From NCBI RefSeq assembly GCF_004792295.1, contig NZ_SRRY01000001.1, positions 2,180,501 through 2,244,500 of the forward strand: 64,000 bases of DNA, given 5' to 3'. The notes under the pieces are model-generated. The model was given only the letters and a program-made list of their open reading frames with translations, had not been told where the DNA came from and did not search any database. Positions 26,883 through 37,018 of the stretch are shown one piece after another. Position numbers and translations under genes: made by a program. This stretch comes from Pseudoalteromonas sp. MEBiC 03607 (GTDB lineage Bacteria > Pseudomonadota > Gammaproteobacteria > Enterobacterales > Alteromonadaceae). Each line of letters opens with the position of its first letter. Positions within the stretch are counted from its first letter, which is position 1.

Positions 26883-28376
26883 CTAAGGTGTATAACGTTT
26901 TAGTTTTTTAATACTTTGCACCAAAAATGGGACATCAAGTCTTTGCTCAATCGCAAAACCTTGTGCAGCAGAAATATTTTTAAAATTACCATCAGAGTCA
27001 ATCAGAGTAATTCGGTCTTTCTTAAAGGCAATGAAAACATCTTGAGAATAGTTAACACCGGTATCATCATGGCGTTTATATAAATTGCTTCCCAGCATAG
27101 TTTGCTTTGCGAGCGTATTACAGCTGAAATAATGGCCAACACTTGTGGCAATGATATCGCTTGGTTGGATAAGACCATCAGTTTGCACCACTTTTTTGTC
27201 TGAGCTGTATAAGCGTGAGGCAGTGACAATTCCATTGCTGTTATTAGCTAAACTAAAGGCAAAAACGGCATTTGCTGCTTCACGTGGGCGTGTAGTTTCA
27301 TCCGCGCGAATAAGACGAATAGCCGGATTTATATCTTCGTTGTTAATAAATTCGAATTGTTCAAAACCATTAATTTGTATTGAGCGATTATCTGCAAGCC
27401 AAACAGGGAGTTGCTGTTTGTCTAGAATCGGGGCTTTGTAAAATGCTGGTAGGCCGTAAACTAAACTAAATAACGTGTCTTCAGCTTCGATAGGTTGTAA
27501 GAACAAGTCTGTCTTACGTAGTGCAGGTTCAGTGCTAACAAATTGCTCAAGAGCGTTATTGTTTTCAAATACCAAAATATCAATTGTGGCAATTGAGTCA
27601 GCCTTACATTCAGCAAGTGGAGTAGGTGCTAAGTAATCTATGTTGTGTGGATCTAATCTAACATCATGCGCTTCTTTATAGCTTTCGATATCTAGTAAAT
27701 CATTTTTAGCTAATAAGCTTTTTGCCGTTGTTGGATAAGACAATGGCAATACATTATCTTGTTTAGTGATGTCGAACTTTAAGTTGGCATCAGCCCAAAT
27801 ATGAATGCTATGGCTTAGTGCAAAACACACTAGAATCGTGCTTGTCGCATAACGCGGAAATTTATATTGCTTTAAGCGTGCTAAGTGGTGCCATGTATAG
27901 TTACTTACTAATAACTGAAACGCTAAAATTAACAGCACAATACCACCCGCTAGAATCGTGGTAAGAGCAGGTGAGCTTGTTAAGCGGTGCCAAAGCAGAG
28001 ACACAATTTCGGGTAGTGCAGATGTATTTAAGTGATAACCTAAGTTAAAATACACATAGGCATCAAGTGTCAATAATGAAGCACCAAGCGTTGCGATAAT
28101 AGCCGCCATCCCTCGGATATGCCGAGGGTATGGAAACACTAAGCTTAATGGAAATATCGTCAAAACAAAGGCAATAAAAGTAATAAAGCTGGTGTGGCTT
28201 AACCAAGTTACGAGCATGTATAAATAGCCCATAAAGGTGGTTGGCGCACTGTCTGCAACTAAGTAGCTTACGCTAATAAATAGCACTAAGCCTATGTTTG
28301 CAAAGGTGAACCAATGTCCCCAACTTAGAAGCTGACTTACTTTTGATGAGAATTGACTTTGTTGCGATAAATTCAT
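26883..28376 (-). CDS. yejM: YejM/PbgA-like inner-membrane protein (DUF3413), short periplasmic domain
   Basis: About five membrane segments fill residues 20-195 and match the DUF3413 membrane part of YejM (PbgA/LapC), the inner-membrane sensor that controls LPS synthesis in enterics. The C-terminal periplasmic part (about 300 residues) would correspond to the alkaline-phosphatase-fold domain but is shorter than in E. coli (497 against about 586 residues overall) and lacks recognisable metal-binding motifs. Position next to yejL and divergent yejK is the same as in E. coli, which supports the call. Confidence 0.85.
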   Translation of the reverse strand: MNLSQQSQFSSKVSQLLSWGHWFTFANIGLVLFISVSYLVADSAPTTFMGYLYMLVTWLSHTSFITFIAFVLTIFPLSLVFPYPRHIRGMAAIIATLGASLLTLDAYVYFNLGYHLNTSALPEIVSLLWHRLTSSPALTTILAGGIVLLILAFQLLVSNYTWHHLARLKQYKFPRYATSTILVCFALSHSIHIWADANLKFDITKQDNVLPLSYPTTAKSLLAKNDLLDIESYKEAHDVRLDPHNIDYLAPTPLAECKADSIATIDILVFENNNALEQFVSTEPALRKTDLFLQPIEAEDTLFSLVYGLPAFYKAPILDKQQLPVWLADNRSIQINGFEQFEFINNEDINPAIRLIRADETTRPREAANAVFAFSLANNSNGIVTASRLYSSDKKVVQTDGLIQPSDIIATSVGHYFSCNTLAKQTMLGSNLYKRHDDTGVNYSQDVFIAFKKDRITLIDSDGNFKNISAAQGFAIEQRLDVPFLVQSIKKLKRYTP

Positions 28377-28381
28377 AAATC

Positions 28382-28594
28382 TTATTTAACCGACTGAGCT
28401 AATGCTTTGGCGAAATTGTCGGCAACCGCTTGTCTTTTCTCTGATGGTACATGCTCTTTTAAAATATGCGTGATAGAATTTCCTAAACACATAAGGCTTA
28501 AATCAACAGGCGCTTTGTGCTCTGTTAGTACATCGATCAGCTGATCAACGATTTGTTCTACTTGCTCATTAGAATATTTTGATATGATAGGCAT
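28382..28594 (-). CDS. yejL: YejL family protein (DUF1414)
   Basis: This 70-residue protein has the YejL pattern MPIISKYSNEQVEQIVDQL and CLGNSITHILKEHVPSEKR. It lies 5 bp upstream of the YejM-like gene in one operon and is divergent from yejK. Function is not established. Confidence 0.92.
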   Translation of the reverse strand: MPIISKYSNEQVEQIVDQLIDVLTEHKAPVDLSLMCLGNSITHILKEHVPSEKRQAVADNFAKALAQSVK

Positions 28595-28657
28595 CAGTTG
28601 GTTCGGTAAAAAGAGTTATATTCCCGTATTTTAACACCAGAGGCGTGAAAAACAAAG

Positions 28658-29674
28658 ATGACAATAGATGTTAAAAAATTAGTCGTTCATTATGTAGACA
28701 AAAAAGATGACGACACAGATATTCATTTACGCAATGATGAGATGGTTGTTAACGATAAAGTAGCCGTTTTTATTGAACAGCTACACCATGCATACAATGG
28801 TAAGCCGGGTAAAGGTTATTGCGCATTTAGTGGCGAGAAAAACAGTATTGTTGCTTCAGCTATGCAAAGCTACCGTAATAACGAGCTTGGTTTTTGGCAC
28901 ATGACAGAGCAAGCGACAAATGTGCTAAAAGAAGAGCTAAATAAGTATGCCTTCAACGAAACGGGTTATTTAGTTTTTTGCCATTATCAGTATGTTGCGA
29001 GTGACTTTTTGTTAATTGCCATGATTAATATTAAAGAGCACTACTCAATTACTTCTGAGCTTGATCTAGCGTCATCACGTCATTTAGATATTTCGCGTAT
29101 GCAATTAGCAGCACGAGTTGATTTAACAGCGTGGGATGCGCAACCAGAAGATAATCGATATGTGTCGTTTATTAAAGGTCGTGCCGGTCGTAAAGTAGCA
29201 GACTTCTTCTTAGACTTTTTAGGTTGTGAAGAGGGCATTGATCCGAAACAGCAAAGCCAAGTTATGCTTAATGCCGTAGAAGATTACTTATCTGAGCAAC
29301 AATACGATAAGTCAGAAAAAGACGAGCTACGCAAACAAGTTTTTGATTACTGTAATGATTGTGTGACTACAGGTGAAGATGCCAATGTTAAAGAACTTTC
29401 TGCGACATTATCAAAAAGTGACGACAGCCCATTTGAAAGCTTTTGCCAAGAACAAAATTATGACTTAGAAGAGTCGTTCCCTGTTGATAAGAAAACAGTT
29501 ACCAGCATGGTTAAGTTTTCAGGTATGGGCGGCGGTGTCAGTGTGAGTTTCGAACGCAAACATTTAGGTGAGCGAGTTACCTACAACGAAGCAACAGACA
29601 CACTTGTTATTAAAGGTATTCCACCTAATCTTAAAGACCAGTTACAGCGCTTTATGGAGCAAGAAGAAAGTTAA
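28658..29674 (+). CDS. yejK: 37-kDa nucleoid-associated protein YejK
   Basis: This 338-residue protein matches the NdpA/YejK family over its length, with FIEQLHHAYNGKPGKGYCAF near residue 40, the central EDNRYVSFIKGRAGRKVADFF in part, and the C-terminal RVTYNEATDTLVIKGIPPNL. It binds nucleoid DNA and interacts with topoisomerase subunits in E. coli. It is divergent from yejL, 63 bp away, and followed by a strong terminator. Confidence 0.94.
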   Translation: MTIDVKKLVVHYVDKKDDDTDIHLRNDEMVVNDKVAVFIEQLHHAYNGKPGKGYCAFSGEKNSIVASAMQSYRNNELGFWHMTEQATNVLKEELNKYAFNETGYLVFCHYQYVASDFLLIAMINIKEHYSITSELDLASSRHLDISRMQLAARVDLTAWDAQPEDNRYVSFIKGRAGRKVADFFLDFLGCEEGIDPKQQSQVMLNAVEDYLSEQQYDKSEKDELRKQVFDYCNDCVTTGEDANVKELSATLSKSDDSPFESFCQEQNYDLEESFPVDKKTVTSMVKFSGMGGGVSVSFERKHLGERVTYNEATDTLVIKGIPPNLKDQLQRFMEQEES

Positions 29675-29704
29675 CTTTCTTAGCTACCGCAACCTTTCTT
29701 ATTT

Positions 29705-29730
29705 AGCCCAGCTTTAGCTGGGCTTTTTTT
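29705..29730 (+). terminator. Rho-independent terminator after yejK
   Basis: An 8-bp stem AGCCCAGC / GCTGGGCT with TTTA loop is followed by seven T's, 30 bp after the yejK stop. Confidence 0.9.
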
Positions 29731-29965
29731 ACTATTTGGACTCACGTTGAAAATTTTTGCAATTATCTCAAATAAGAAGAGTGTGAGTTGGTCCTTTATG
29801 ATTGGTTTTAAATTGAGATACGTTGTTTTTTAGTATTCTAAAGCCGTAAATAAAGTGATAACAATAGAAATGGATATTCAAGAATAAGTCGTATTTTTGA
29901 GTATGAGCTCACAATAGCTTCTTAGTATCTAATTGAGCAGCATTTTAAATATCGAGGGTAAAGGA

Positions 29966-30277
29966 ATGTCATCAAGTATTGTACTAATTAATCCATTTAT
30001 TGTTCCTGAAGGCAAGTTAGAAGAATCAATCAAATACTGGGAATCCCATCGAGATTTTTTAAAAACGCAACCGGGGTATATATCAACTAAGTTACACCGT
30101 TCATTAGAAACACAATCATTTTTGGGTGAAGCCAAATATAAACTAATCAATGTAGCTGAGTGGGAAAGCCAAGACGCCTTTAATTCTGCAGTGCAAAAGA
30201 TGCAATTAGCACTTAACAGCGAAAGAGTAGAAGGTTTAGTCGGGCAGCCTGCTTTATACGAGGTTGTTAGAGAATAA
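29966..30277 (+). CDS. Antibiotic-biosynthesis-monooxygenase (ABM)-like small protein
   Basis: This 103-residue protein has the ABM dimeric ferredoxin-like pattern: a first strand SIVLINPFIVPEGKLE, an amphipathic helix, QPGYISTKLHRSLE, then INVAEWESQDAFNSAV. The WxS/F motif in the third strand is typical. These proteins act as small oxygenases or as haem- or quinone-binding enzymes; no substrate can be inferred. Start at 29966 is preceded by GAGGG; a longer frame to 29933 is less well placed. Confidence 0.82.
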   Translation: MSSSIVLINPFIVPEGKLEESIKYWESHRDFLKTQPGYISTKLHRSLETQSFLGEAKYKLINVAEWESQDAFNSAVQKMQLALNSERVEGLVGQPALYEVVRE

Positions 30278-30375
30278 ATAAAGGAAAAGCTGGAGAGATT
30301 ATAAGTTAAAACTGTAAATTTGGTTTAACAGTGCCTTGGCTAAGTCTCTTAACTTTAGCGCTATTTGGGGGATAT

Positions 30376-30864
30376 ATGGATAGAATCCTTAGATTATTAA
30401 AACCTGAAAATATTCGAGTCTTGTTATTTTTGCTAGGTATTGTGCTGTTAGGGAGAAGCTTGGCTACAACACGCCCAGAATATGGTGTGACAATTCTTAC
30501 TGCACAAGAGCAACCACAAGATATTTTAATGTATTTTCATGTTGAAGTTCAGCGTTATATTATGACGATGCTTTGGCCTGTTGTTTTCGCGTTATTAAAC
30601 TCGCTCTATCCAAAAGTAAAAGTATCTAAGCCATTTTTTTATACAATTATAGGCCTACATATCATAAGCTTATTTATTAGTTTGATTTGGTATTTCAACT
30701 ATGTTCCGAACAATCAAGAGGGAGCATCACATTTAGAACAAGGGTTAGCGCATATGCAATTTAGCGCTACAATAGTGTTTATTGTTAGCCTGATTAGTGC
30801 CGTGTTTTCTTTAATATGGTTTAGTAAAGGGTGGGTCATTTTTAAATCAGATGAGTCGCCTTAA
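30376..30864 (+). CDS. Hypothetical four-helix membrane protein
   Basis: This protein of about 162 residues has four hydrophobic segments (starting at RVLLFLLGIVLLG, IMTMLWPVVFALLN, FFYTIIGLHIISLFISLIWY and ATIVFIVSLISAVFSLIW). The ATG at 30376 follows GGGGG at a good spacing; the longer frame from a GTG at 30331 lacks one. No family is recognised. It lies 98 bp after the ABM-like gene. Confidence 0.7.
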   Translation: MDRILRLLKPENIRVLLFLLGIVLLGRSLATTRPEYGVTILTAQEQPQDILMYFHVEVQRYIMTMLWPVVFALLNSLYPKVKVSKPFFYTIIGLHIISLFISLIWYFNYVPNNQEGASHLEQGLAHMQFSATIVFIVSLISAVFSLIWFSKGWVIFKSDESP

Positions 30865-30873
30865 ACTTGGCAG

Positions 30874-30981
30874 CTAATTAACTAAATTTAAATTTTTTAT
30901 ATCGATAATATGTTTATCAATATCAGTGTGTGCCAGCTCTGATATATTTCTAATGTATGTTTCACAGTGGCTTTTGGTCAT
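30874..30981 (-). CDS. Candidate small protein of 35 residues
   Basis: The minus strand holds a short frame starting MTKSHCETYIRNISELAH and ending at 30874, preceded by AGGGGGG five bases from the ATG, a strong ribosome-binding site. It fills part of the 306-bp gap between the membrane protein and the acetyltransferase. The gap is otherwise featureless. It could be a real small gene, the remnant of one, or chance. Confidence 0.3.
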   Translation of the reverse strand: MTKSHCETYIRNISELAHTDIDKHIIDIKNLNLVN

Positions 30982-31170
30982 GGTGCCCCCCTAAAAAAAG
31001 CAAATACACAGGCTTTAATTCTTACGAAAATCAATTCTTGCTTTGACATTTATAAGCTTCTTAAACATGTGCTATTTAGTCGAAATTTTTATCTAACTAT
31101 GATTTATCTGGCTCAATGCTGGTAAATCCATTAGGGTAATCTTTTAAGCTAAAATTTAAAAAGAGGGTAA

Positions 31171-31692
31171 ATGACTCTTTCATTTAACACTGCAAGATTA
31201 AATGTCATTGAAGTAAATTCTAATGCAGCTAAATCAGAGCGTACTGCTCTAGTTAAAGCTTTACCTTCGATATTAACCCCCGCTGTAGTTGCAAATTTAC
31301 CGAGTTATTTTCAAGGCATAGAATCTAAATTAGCGGCTGAGGAGTGGCTTAATAAAATGCTTAAAGAATGCCATTTATTAATGCTGCAGTCTTCAGAAAG
31401 TGAAATTATAGGGTTCTTGTTTATATATAGCGATAACCTAAATGCCCACATTGGTTACTTATTAGCTGAGCAATATTGGGGGAAGGGCCTTGCATTTGAA
31501 TTACTGCATGGCTTTATCAACTTGGCTTACACCCACCCACAATGGCATAGGCTTATCGCTGGTGTTGATAAATCAAATACCGCGTCAGTTAAGCTTTTAA
31601 ATAAACTTTCATTTATTCAGCAAGATGAAGTGGTAAATGATATGTTGTTTTATGAATTTGACTTACGCAAAGAGCCTTTTGGAGAAGAGTAA
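31171..31692 (+). CDS. GNAT-family N-acetyltransferase (RimJ/RimL type)
   Basis: This 173-residue protein has the GNAT core: [20 protein letters not shown] (strands 3-4), the acetyl-CoA-binding [19 protein letters not shown] (a variant of the Q/RxxGxG/A loop) and [21 protein letters not shown], typical of RimJ/RimL-type enzymes. AGAGGG precedes the ATG. It overlaps in operon with the cupin gene 3 bp downstream. The substrate is unknown. Confidence 0.88.
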   Translation: MTLSFNTARLNVIEVNSNAAKSERTALVKALPSILTPAVVANLPSYFQGIESKLAAEEWLNKMLKECHLLMLQSSESEIIGFLFIYSDNLNAHIGYLLAEQYWGKGLAFELLHGFINLAYTHPQWHRLIAGVDKSNTASVKLLNKLSFIQQDEVVNDMLFYEFDLRKEPFGEE

Positions 31693-31694
31693 CG

Positions 31695-32060
31695 ATGACT
31701 TACAAAGCAGTTAACTTTAAAGATAAGTTTTCTAAATTTACTGAACATTGGTCGCCACGGGTCATTGCCGAAATGAATGACTATCAATTCAAACTCGCTA
31801 AAGTTGAAGGAGAGTTTGTTTGGCATGATCATCCTGATACTGATGAAGTATTCATAGTTATTGAAGGGATACTTGAAATTGAGTTTAGGGATGGCGCTGT
31901 GACTTTGGAAGCTGGTGAGTTATTTGTAATTCCTAAGGGTGTTGAGCATAAACCAAAAGCAAACAGCGAATGCAAAATAATGCTTGTTGAACCCAAAGGG
32001 GTTGTAAATAAAGGTAATGCGGGTGGGCAATTGACTGCCACAAATGATGTATGGGTGTAG
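31695..32060 (+). CDS. Cupin-domain protein
   Basis: This 121-residue single-cupin protein has motif 1 [16 protein letters not shown] (two His and Glu as metal ligands) and motif 2 [16 protein letters not shown] (His). Such proteins are small metal-binding isomerases, dioxygenases or binders. It begins 2 bp after the acetyltransferase stop, with GGAG upstream, and is likely co-transcribed. Confidence 0.88.
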   Translation: MTYKAVNFKDKFSKFTEHWSPRVIAEMNDYQFKLAKVEGEFVWHDHPDTDEVFIVIEGILEIEFRDGAVTLEAGELFVIPKGVEHKPKANSECKIMLVEPKGVVNKGNAGGQLTATNDVWV

Positions 32061-32287
32061 CGATAATTTCGATATCAGATTCAGAACAGTAAGAATTAAA
32101 CCTTAAAAAAGCTACGCATCTTAGTGTTTTTGTGCTTTTACTATTTGGCTTATACTCGTGTTTTTATTTCAGGTAATATATAAAAATCAGCCAATTTGGA
32201 TCTCAACTAACAAGGCACTAGTGGCATAACGATATATTTTAAGCTTGTGCGGTGATCCTAGTTTTTAACTTAAGTATGGAAAAAGTA

Positions 32288-33154
32288 ATGACAATAACTG
32301 CATTTTTAGTTAATTCATTTACCGCAGAGGGAACAGGTGGCAACCCTGCAGGTGTGGTATTAAATGCTGACAATCTTTCAGATACAGAAAAATTGAAGAT
32401 TGCAAAAGAAGTTGGCTTTTCAGAAACGGCATTTGTAGCCCAAGATCATGAAGTTGACTTTGCAGTATCATTTTTCACGACAACAGAAGAAGTTGATTTT
32501 TGCGGCCATGCAACACTTGCGGTGTTCGCTACGTTTTATGAAAAGGGTTTATTAAAACCAGGTTATTATACTCAGCGAACAAAAGCGTGTTTGTTAGGCG
32601 TCACAATTGCCGAAGACGGCAAAATTACTATGGAGCAAGCCTTACCAAAATATCTTGGTGGCTTTTCTTATAGTGACCTTGCAGGCTTATTAGGGCTTGA
32701 TGAAACTATACTTGCAGCAACAGGTTTACCAATTGACATAATAACCACAGGCTTGCCTGATATTATCGTTGCTGTGCCTAATGGCTACTTAGATAAAATG
32801 ACTATTGATGAAGCAGCGCTGAGCGAATTTTGTCAACAACATAAAGTGATCGGTGTTCACGCATTTGAGCTTTTAGAGAGCGAAAGTGGGCTAACAGCAA
32901 GCTGTCGTAATTTTGCTCCTTTGGTAGGTATACCTGAAGAATCAGCAACGGGGAGTGCCAATGGTGCGCTTGCTTGCTATTTAACTAAACATGTATTTGT
33001 TCAGCAAGAAAACCATTTTCAGTTTGAACAAGGTCGAGCAATGGGCTGTCGCTCACATATTTCTACAAGTGTTTACTCGGATGAGCAGGGCGTGAGAAAA
33101 GTGTTAGTGGGCGGATACGCCAGTGCCATCGGCACACAAAAAATCGAGATTTAG
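32288..33154 (+). CDS. PhzF-family isomerase
   Basis: This protein of about 288 residues has the PhzF hallmarks: GGNPAGVV at residues 16-23, the catalytic Glu in FSETAFV, DFCGHATLA and the second-domain EESATGSANGAL. PhzF enzymes isomerise small acids through proton transfer by the SETAF Glu. The substrate is not predictable. The ATG at 32288 (MTITAF) matches the family N-terminus; frames from 32252 and 32276 are longer. Confidence 0.9.
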   Translation: MTITAFLVNSFTAEGTGGNPAGVVLNADNLSDTEKLKIAKEVGFSETAFVAQDHEVDFAVSFFTTTEEVDFCGHATLAVFATFYEKGLLKPGYYTQRTKACLLGVTIAEDGKITMEQALPKYLGGFSYSDLAGLLGLDETILAATGLPIDIITTGLPDIIVAVPNGYLDKMTIDEAALSEFCQQHKVIGVHAFELLESESGLTASCRNFAPLVGIPEESATGSANGALACYLTKHVFVQQENHFQFEQGRAMGCRSHISTSVYSDEQGVRKVLVGGYASAIGTQKIEI

Positions 33155-33167
33155 TGTACATCTAAAA

Positions 33168-33198
33168 CAAAAAAGCCGCGTTTCATAACGCGGCTTTT
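33168..33198. terminator. Bidirectional terminator between PhzF gene and rne
   Basis: A 12-bp stem AAAAGCCGCGTT / AACGCGGCTTTT with a 4-base loop has A runs on one side and T runs on the other, so it serves both convergent genes. Confidence 0.9.
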
Positions 33199-33213
33199 TT
33201 ATATAGCTATCAA

Positions 33214-36200
33214 CTAGTCAGCAGATAATGTTTTCGTCATTTCTGCTCTCGCTCTACCTGCAGGTTTAACAGAACCTGGGCGTAGACCACTATCAGGAAT
33301 AGCGTCACGTTTATCATGTGCCATAGCCGCCGGAGTAGGTTGTGGCTCGCTGTCTGCAACTGGCGCTGGTTTTGCCATTGCTGCGCTTGCTGAACCTTTA
33401 ACTAACATTGTTTTTTCATTGTTAGGTGTTGGTTTAGCTTCTTCAGCTTTAACTGGCTCTTCAGCTTGTACTGGTTCGTCAGCTTGTACTGGCTCTTCAG
33501 CTTGTACTGGCTCTTCAGCTTTAACTGGCTCTTCAGCTTGTACTGGCTCTTCAGCTTGTGCTGGCTCTTCAGCTTGTACTGGCTCTTCAGCTTTTACTGG
33601 TTCGTCAGCTTGTACTGGTTCGTCAGCTATAACTGGCTCTTCAGCTTTTACTAGTTCTTCAGCTTTAACTGGCTCTTCAGCTTGTGCTGGTTCGTCAGCT
33701 TTTACTGGTTCGTCAGCTTGTACTGGTTCGTCAGCTTGTACTGGTTCGTCAGCTTGTACTGGTTCGTCAGCTTGTACTGGTTCGTCAGCTTGTACTGGTT
33801 CGTCAGCTTTAACTGGTTCTTCAGCTTTTACTGGCTCTTCAGTTTTAACTGGTTCGTCAGCTTTTACTGATTCTTCAGCTTGTACTGGCTGTTGAGTTTG
33901 TGACTGCTTTGCTTTTAACTCAGCTTCATACTCTGCAGCGGCTTGATCTGCAACTGGAATAAACGCAGGTGCGTCACTTTTCGCATCACTTGATTTTTCG
34001 TCTTGCTCTGGGCGACGACGACGTTGACCAGCGGCACGTAAATGACGCGGTGAACGACGAGAGCGAGTACGAGGTTGAGCTTGTTCTTCATCAGTTGATG
34101 CTTCAACTACAGATTCAACTTGCTCTGTTTGTTTTGGCTCAGCGTCAGCTTTAACTGGTTCAGATTTTACTTGTGATTCAGCAACTGGTTGCTCTGCTTG
34201 TTCAGTCTCAACTGCAACCGATTCTTTTGCAGGCTTAGCTGGTTTTTCAGCTTTTGGTGCTTGCTCTACCGGTTCATTAGTTTGTACTGAATTCGCATCA
34301 TCTGCATTTTCGTCTTTAACGCGAACTTTCTTGCGCAAGTTACGGCGTTGACGACGAACCTTAGGTTTAGTTTCCTTTGGTTGCTCAGACTGTGTTTCTT
34401 GTGCCGTTTCTTTTGTCGTTTGCTCTACATCATCAGTGCGTTTTTCATTACGCTTTCTGTTGTTAGAATTACGACGACGCTTGTTACGATTTTCGTTACC
34501 TTCTTTTTGCTCAGGTGTTGAAGTATTTGTATTTTCTTCTTTAGCCTGTGCGTCTTCAGGGCGTTTGTTACGAGAGTTACGACGGCGCTGATTGTTGCTA
34601 CGACGACGGTTATCGTTGTTGCGACGATTATTGCTTCGTCTTTGTGCTGCCTTTTTCTCTTCTTGCTCTTTCTCTGTTTCGTCTTCAGTAGTACTAAATA
34701 AAGATTTGAAGAACTTACCAATTGCAGCAAATAAACCACCTTCAGACTTTTTAGCTGCAGGAGTTGCTTGCTCAGCTTTAGGTGCTGCTTGAGGAGCCGG
34801 TGTAGTTGGCATAACGACACCTTTTAAAACTGGCTCTTCACGAACTGGTGCTGTAGGCGCTTTAGCCATTTCAAATGCTTCTGGCTCAGGCGCAACAACT
34901 TGCTCGTAGCTCACTGTTTCGATTGTTTCGTCTTTACGTAAGCGAATTACTTCGTAATGTGGCGTTTCCATGTGTTGATTAGGAATGATCACTACATCAA
35001 CGTTGTGGCGCTTTTCGATGCGCTGAACACTACGACGCTTTTCGTTTAACAAGTAAGCGGCAACAGCAACAGGCACTTGTGCATTAACTTGTGATGTGTT
35101 GTCTTTAATTGCTTCTTCTTCGATTAAGCGAAGGATAGACAGAGCAATTGATTCGTTTGAGCGAATCGTACCTTGACCATTACAACGAGGACATGGACCT
35201 TGGCTCGCTTCGCCTAATGAAGGGCGTAAACGTTGACGCGACATTTCAAGTAGACCAAAGCGTGAGATCTTACCGATTTGAACACGTGCTCTATCAGGAC
35301 GAGCGGCATCTTTTAAACGGTTCTCAACTTCACGCTGGTGGCGTGGTGGGGTCATATCGATGAAATCGATAACAATAAGACCACCTAAATCACGTAAACG
35401 TAATTGACGCGCAATTTCGTCTGCTGCTTCTAAGTTTGTATTAAGCGCAGTTTCTTCGATATCACCGCCTTTAGTGGCTTTTGACGAGTTAATATCGATA
35501 GATGTTAACGCTTCAGTTGGATCAATTACAATTGAGCCACCTGATGGTAAGCGAACTTCACGTTGGAAAGCTGATTCGATTTGGCTTTCTATCTGGTAAT
35601 GAGTAAATAGCGGTACATCACCTTGATAAAGCTTTACGCGGCTCATGAAGTCTGGGCGGAAACGCTCAATGTGCGCTTTCGCTTCTTCGAACACACGTGC
35701 TTTATCAATTAATATTTCGCCAATATCACGACGTAAATAGTCACGAATCGCGCGGAATATTACGTTGCTTTCTTGGTGAATTAAGAACGGAGCAGGGCCA
35801 CTGTCAGCTGCTTGCTGAATAGCTTGCCAATGCACCAATAATGCTTTTAAGTCGTACTCTAGTTCTTCAAAAGACTTACCAACACCTGCAGTACGAACAA
35901 TTAAGCCCATACCTTTAGGAAGTTCTAAACGGCTTAGTGCTTCTTTAAGTTCAGTACGCTCATCACCTTCGATACGGCGAGAAATACCACCTGCACGTGG
36001 GTTGTTCGGCATAAGTACTAAATAGCTACCAGCAACACTGATAAAGGTTGTTAACGCAGCACCTTTTTGGCCACGCTCTTCTTTATCAACTTGCACGATA
36101 ACTTCCTGACCTTCTTTGATCACGTCACGAATGTTCGGACGGCCTTGGAACGTATAGCCTTGTGGGAAGTAGGTGCGAGCTATTTCTTTAAGTGGAAGAA

Positions 36201-36399
36201 AACCATGTCTTTCAGCGCCATAATCTACAAAGGCAGCTTCTAGTGATGGTTCGATACGGGTAATTTTACCCTTGTAAATATTTGCTTTTTTTTGTTCGTG
36301 ACCCGGGCTCTCTATGTCTAAATCATACAGGCGCTGGCCATCAACCAGTGCAACGCGCATTTCTTCTTGCTGCGTCGCATTGATTAGCATACGTTTCAT
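33214..36399 (-). CDS. rne: Ribonuclease E
   Basis: RNase E is the essential endonuclease and scaffold of the RNA degradosome. Residues about 1-510 form the catalytic half: an S1-like domain ([23 protein letters not shown] in part), the metal-binding Asp in [11 protein letters not shown] and the Zn-link CPRCNGQGT. The C-terminal half is disordered and Arg-rich ([14 protein letters not shown], then [18 protein letters not shown]), which binds RNA and partners, followed by 25 copies of a 6-residue acidic repeat and a conserved-looking end with [13 protein letters not shown]. Length is 1061. It is divergent from rluC, as in E. coli, over a 619-bp gap. Confidence 0.96.
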   Translation of the reverse strand: MKRMLINATQQEEMRVALVDGQRLYDLDIESPGHEQKKANIYKGKITRIEPSLEAAFVDYGAERHGFLPLKEIARTYFPQGYTFQGRPNIRDVIKEGQEVIVQVDKEERGQKGAALTTFISVAGSYLVLMPNNPRAGGISRRIEGDERTELKEALSRLELPKGMGLIVRTAGVGKSFEELEYDLKALLVHWQAIQQAADSGPAPFLIHQESNVIFRAIRDYLRRDIGEILIDKARVFEEAKAHIERFRPDFMSRVKLYQGDVPLFTHYQIESQIESAFQREVRLPSGGSIVIDPTEALTSIDINSSKATKGGDIEETALNTNLEAADEIARQLRLRDLGGLIVIDFIDMTPPRHQREVENRLKDAARPDRARVQIGKISRFGLLEMSRQRLRPSLGEASQGPCPRCNGQGTIRSNESIALSILRLIEEEAIKDNTSQVNAQVPVAVAAYLLNEKRRSVQRIEKRHNVDVVIIPNQHMETPHYEVIRLRKDETIETVSYEQVVAPEPEAFEMAKAPTAPVREEPVLKGVVMPTTPAPQAAPKAEQATPAAKKSEGGLFAAIGKFFKSLFSTTEDETEKEQEEKKAAQRRSNNRRNNDNRRRSNNQRRRNSRNKRPEDAQAKEENTNTSTPEQKEGNENRNKRRRNSNNRKRNEKRTDDVEQTTKETAQETQSEQPKETKPKVRRQRRNLRKKVRVKDENADDANSVQTNEPVEQAPKAEKPAKPAKESVAVETEQAEQPVAESQVKSEPVKADAEPKQTEQVESVVEASTDEEQAQPRTRSRRSPRHLRAAGQRRRRPEQDEKSSDAKSDAPAFIPVADQAAAEYEAELKAKQSQTQQPVQAEESVKADEPVKTEEPVKAEEPVKADEPVQADEPVQADEPVQADEPVQADEPVQADEPVKADEPAQAEEPVKAEELVKAEEPVIADEPVQADEPVKAEEPVQAEEPAQAEEPVQAEEPVKAEEPVQAEEPVQADEPVQAEEPVKAEEAKPTPNNEKTMLVKGSASAAMAKPAPVADSEPQPTPAAMAHDKRDAIPDSGLRPGSVKPAGRARAEMTKTLSAD
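33439..33888 (-). repeat. 25 tandem 18-bp repeats encoding PV(K/Q)A(E/D)E in RNase E
   Basis: The C-terminal disordered arm of RNase E contains 25 in-frame copies of an 18-bp unit encoding mostly [12 protein letters not shown] or PVQAEE. One run of five PVQADE units is nearly identical at the DNA level. The tract is proline-acidic, and the 18-bp period keeps the frame when copies are gained or lost, so length variation between strains is expected. Confidence 0.95.
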
Positions 36400-37018
36400 A
36401 TTGTTACTCTACTAATTTTGTCGCTGACATGACGAAGTAAAATCGTCTGTTCAGTGGTATTTGACGGTTATTCTTGTGCAGTCTCACGACTGGGTAAAGT
36501 CAAAACCCTAGGTTGTTTGCTTACATTGAGCATCAGTATAGTGTGGCAGACAATAACATGCTGTCATGTTATTAGATTCTATTTGGTGCCAAAACTGCCG
36601 CATTTTTTGCGGTTTTAATTTACGAGTTTTGTCCTGAAGTCGACCAGATTTCAATTTTTATTCAATGTCTTGCTACAACAGCTGCTTCTGAATGACGATG
36701 TTACGTTGTCACTATCAGTCAATTTATCTTGTTCAATTGCTTTTTATGTTCATTAATCAACATTCGTGCTCAAATTATTCAGGCGATATATTACGCGCAC
36801 CGCCGATAATTGAACGCTCGTGTTGGCTGGGTAGTTATAAAAGCTTTGGAAAACTTAGCGCGGATCTGTATGATCGGCAACCCAGAATATGCATCACGAA
36901 TGTATTAATGTGATAAAAGCACCGTTGTTACTTGCAAACTTATGTTCGCAGCGGTGATTATCCCACTAATACAACCGGGTTAGCAACTAAATTATTTACT
37001 TAAATCAGTGATTAGGCA
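36400..37018. promoter_or_regulatory. Divergent rne / rluC regulatory region with long rne leader
   Basis: The 619-bp gap has no gene. It probably holds the long autoregulated rne 5' leader, as in E. coli, and the rluC promoter. A perfect 9-bp inverted repeat (AATAACATG-CTGT-CATGTTATT) lies at 36552-36573 and a CCGCA-TGCGG hairpin at about 36597-36614 on the rne transcript side. Which base transcription starts at is not visible. Confidence 0.55.

Noticed and set aside
33419-33895. Long + strand frames reading SSACTG repeats opposite RNase E
   Set aside because: They are shadows of the 18-bp repeat, which has no stops in any frame; no ribosome-binding site or family.
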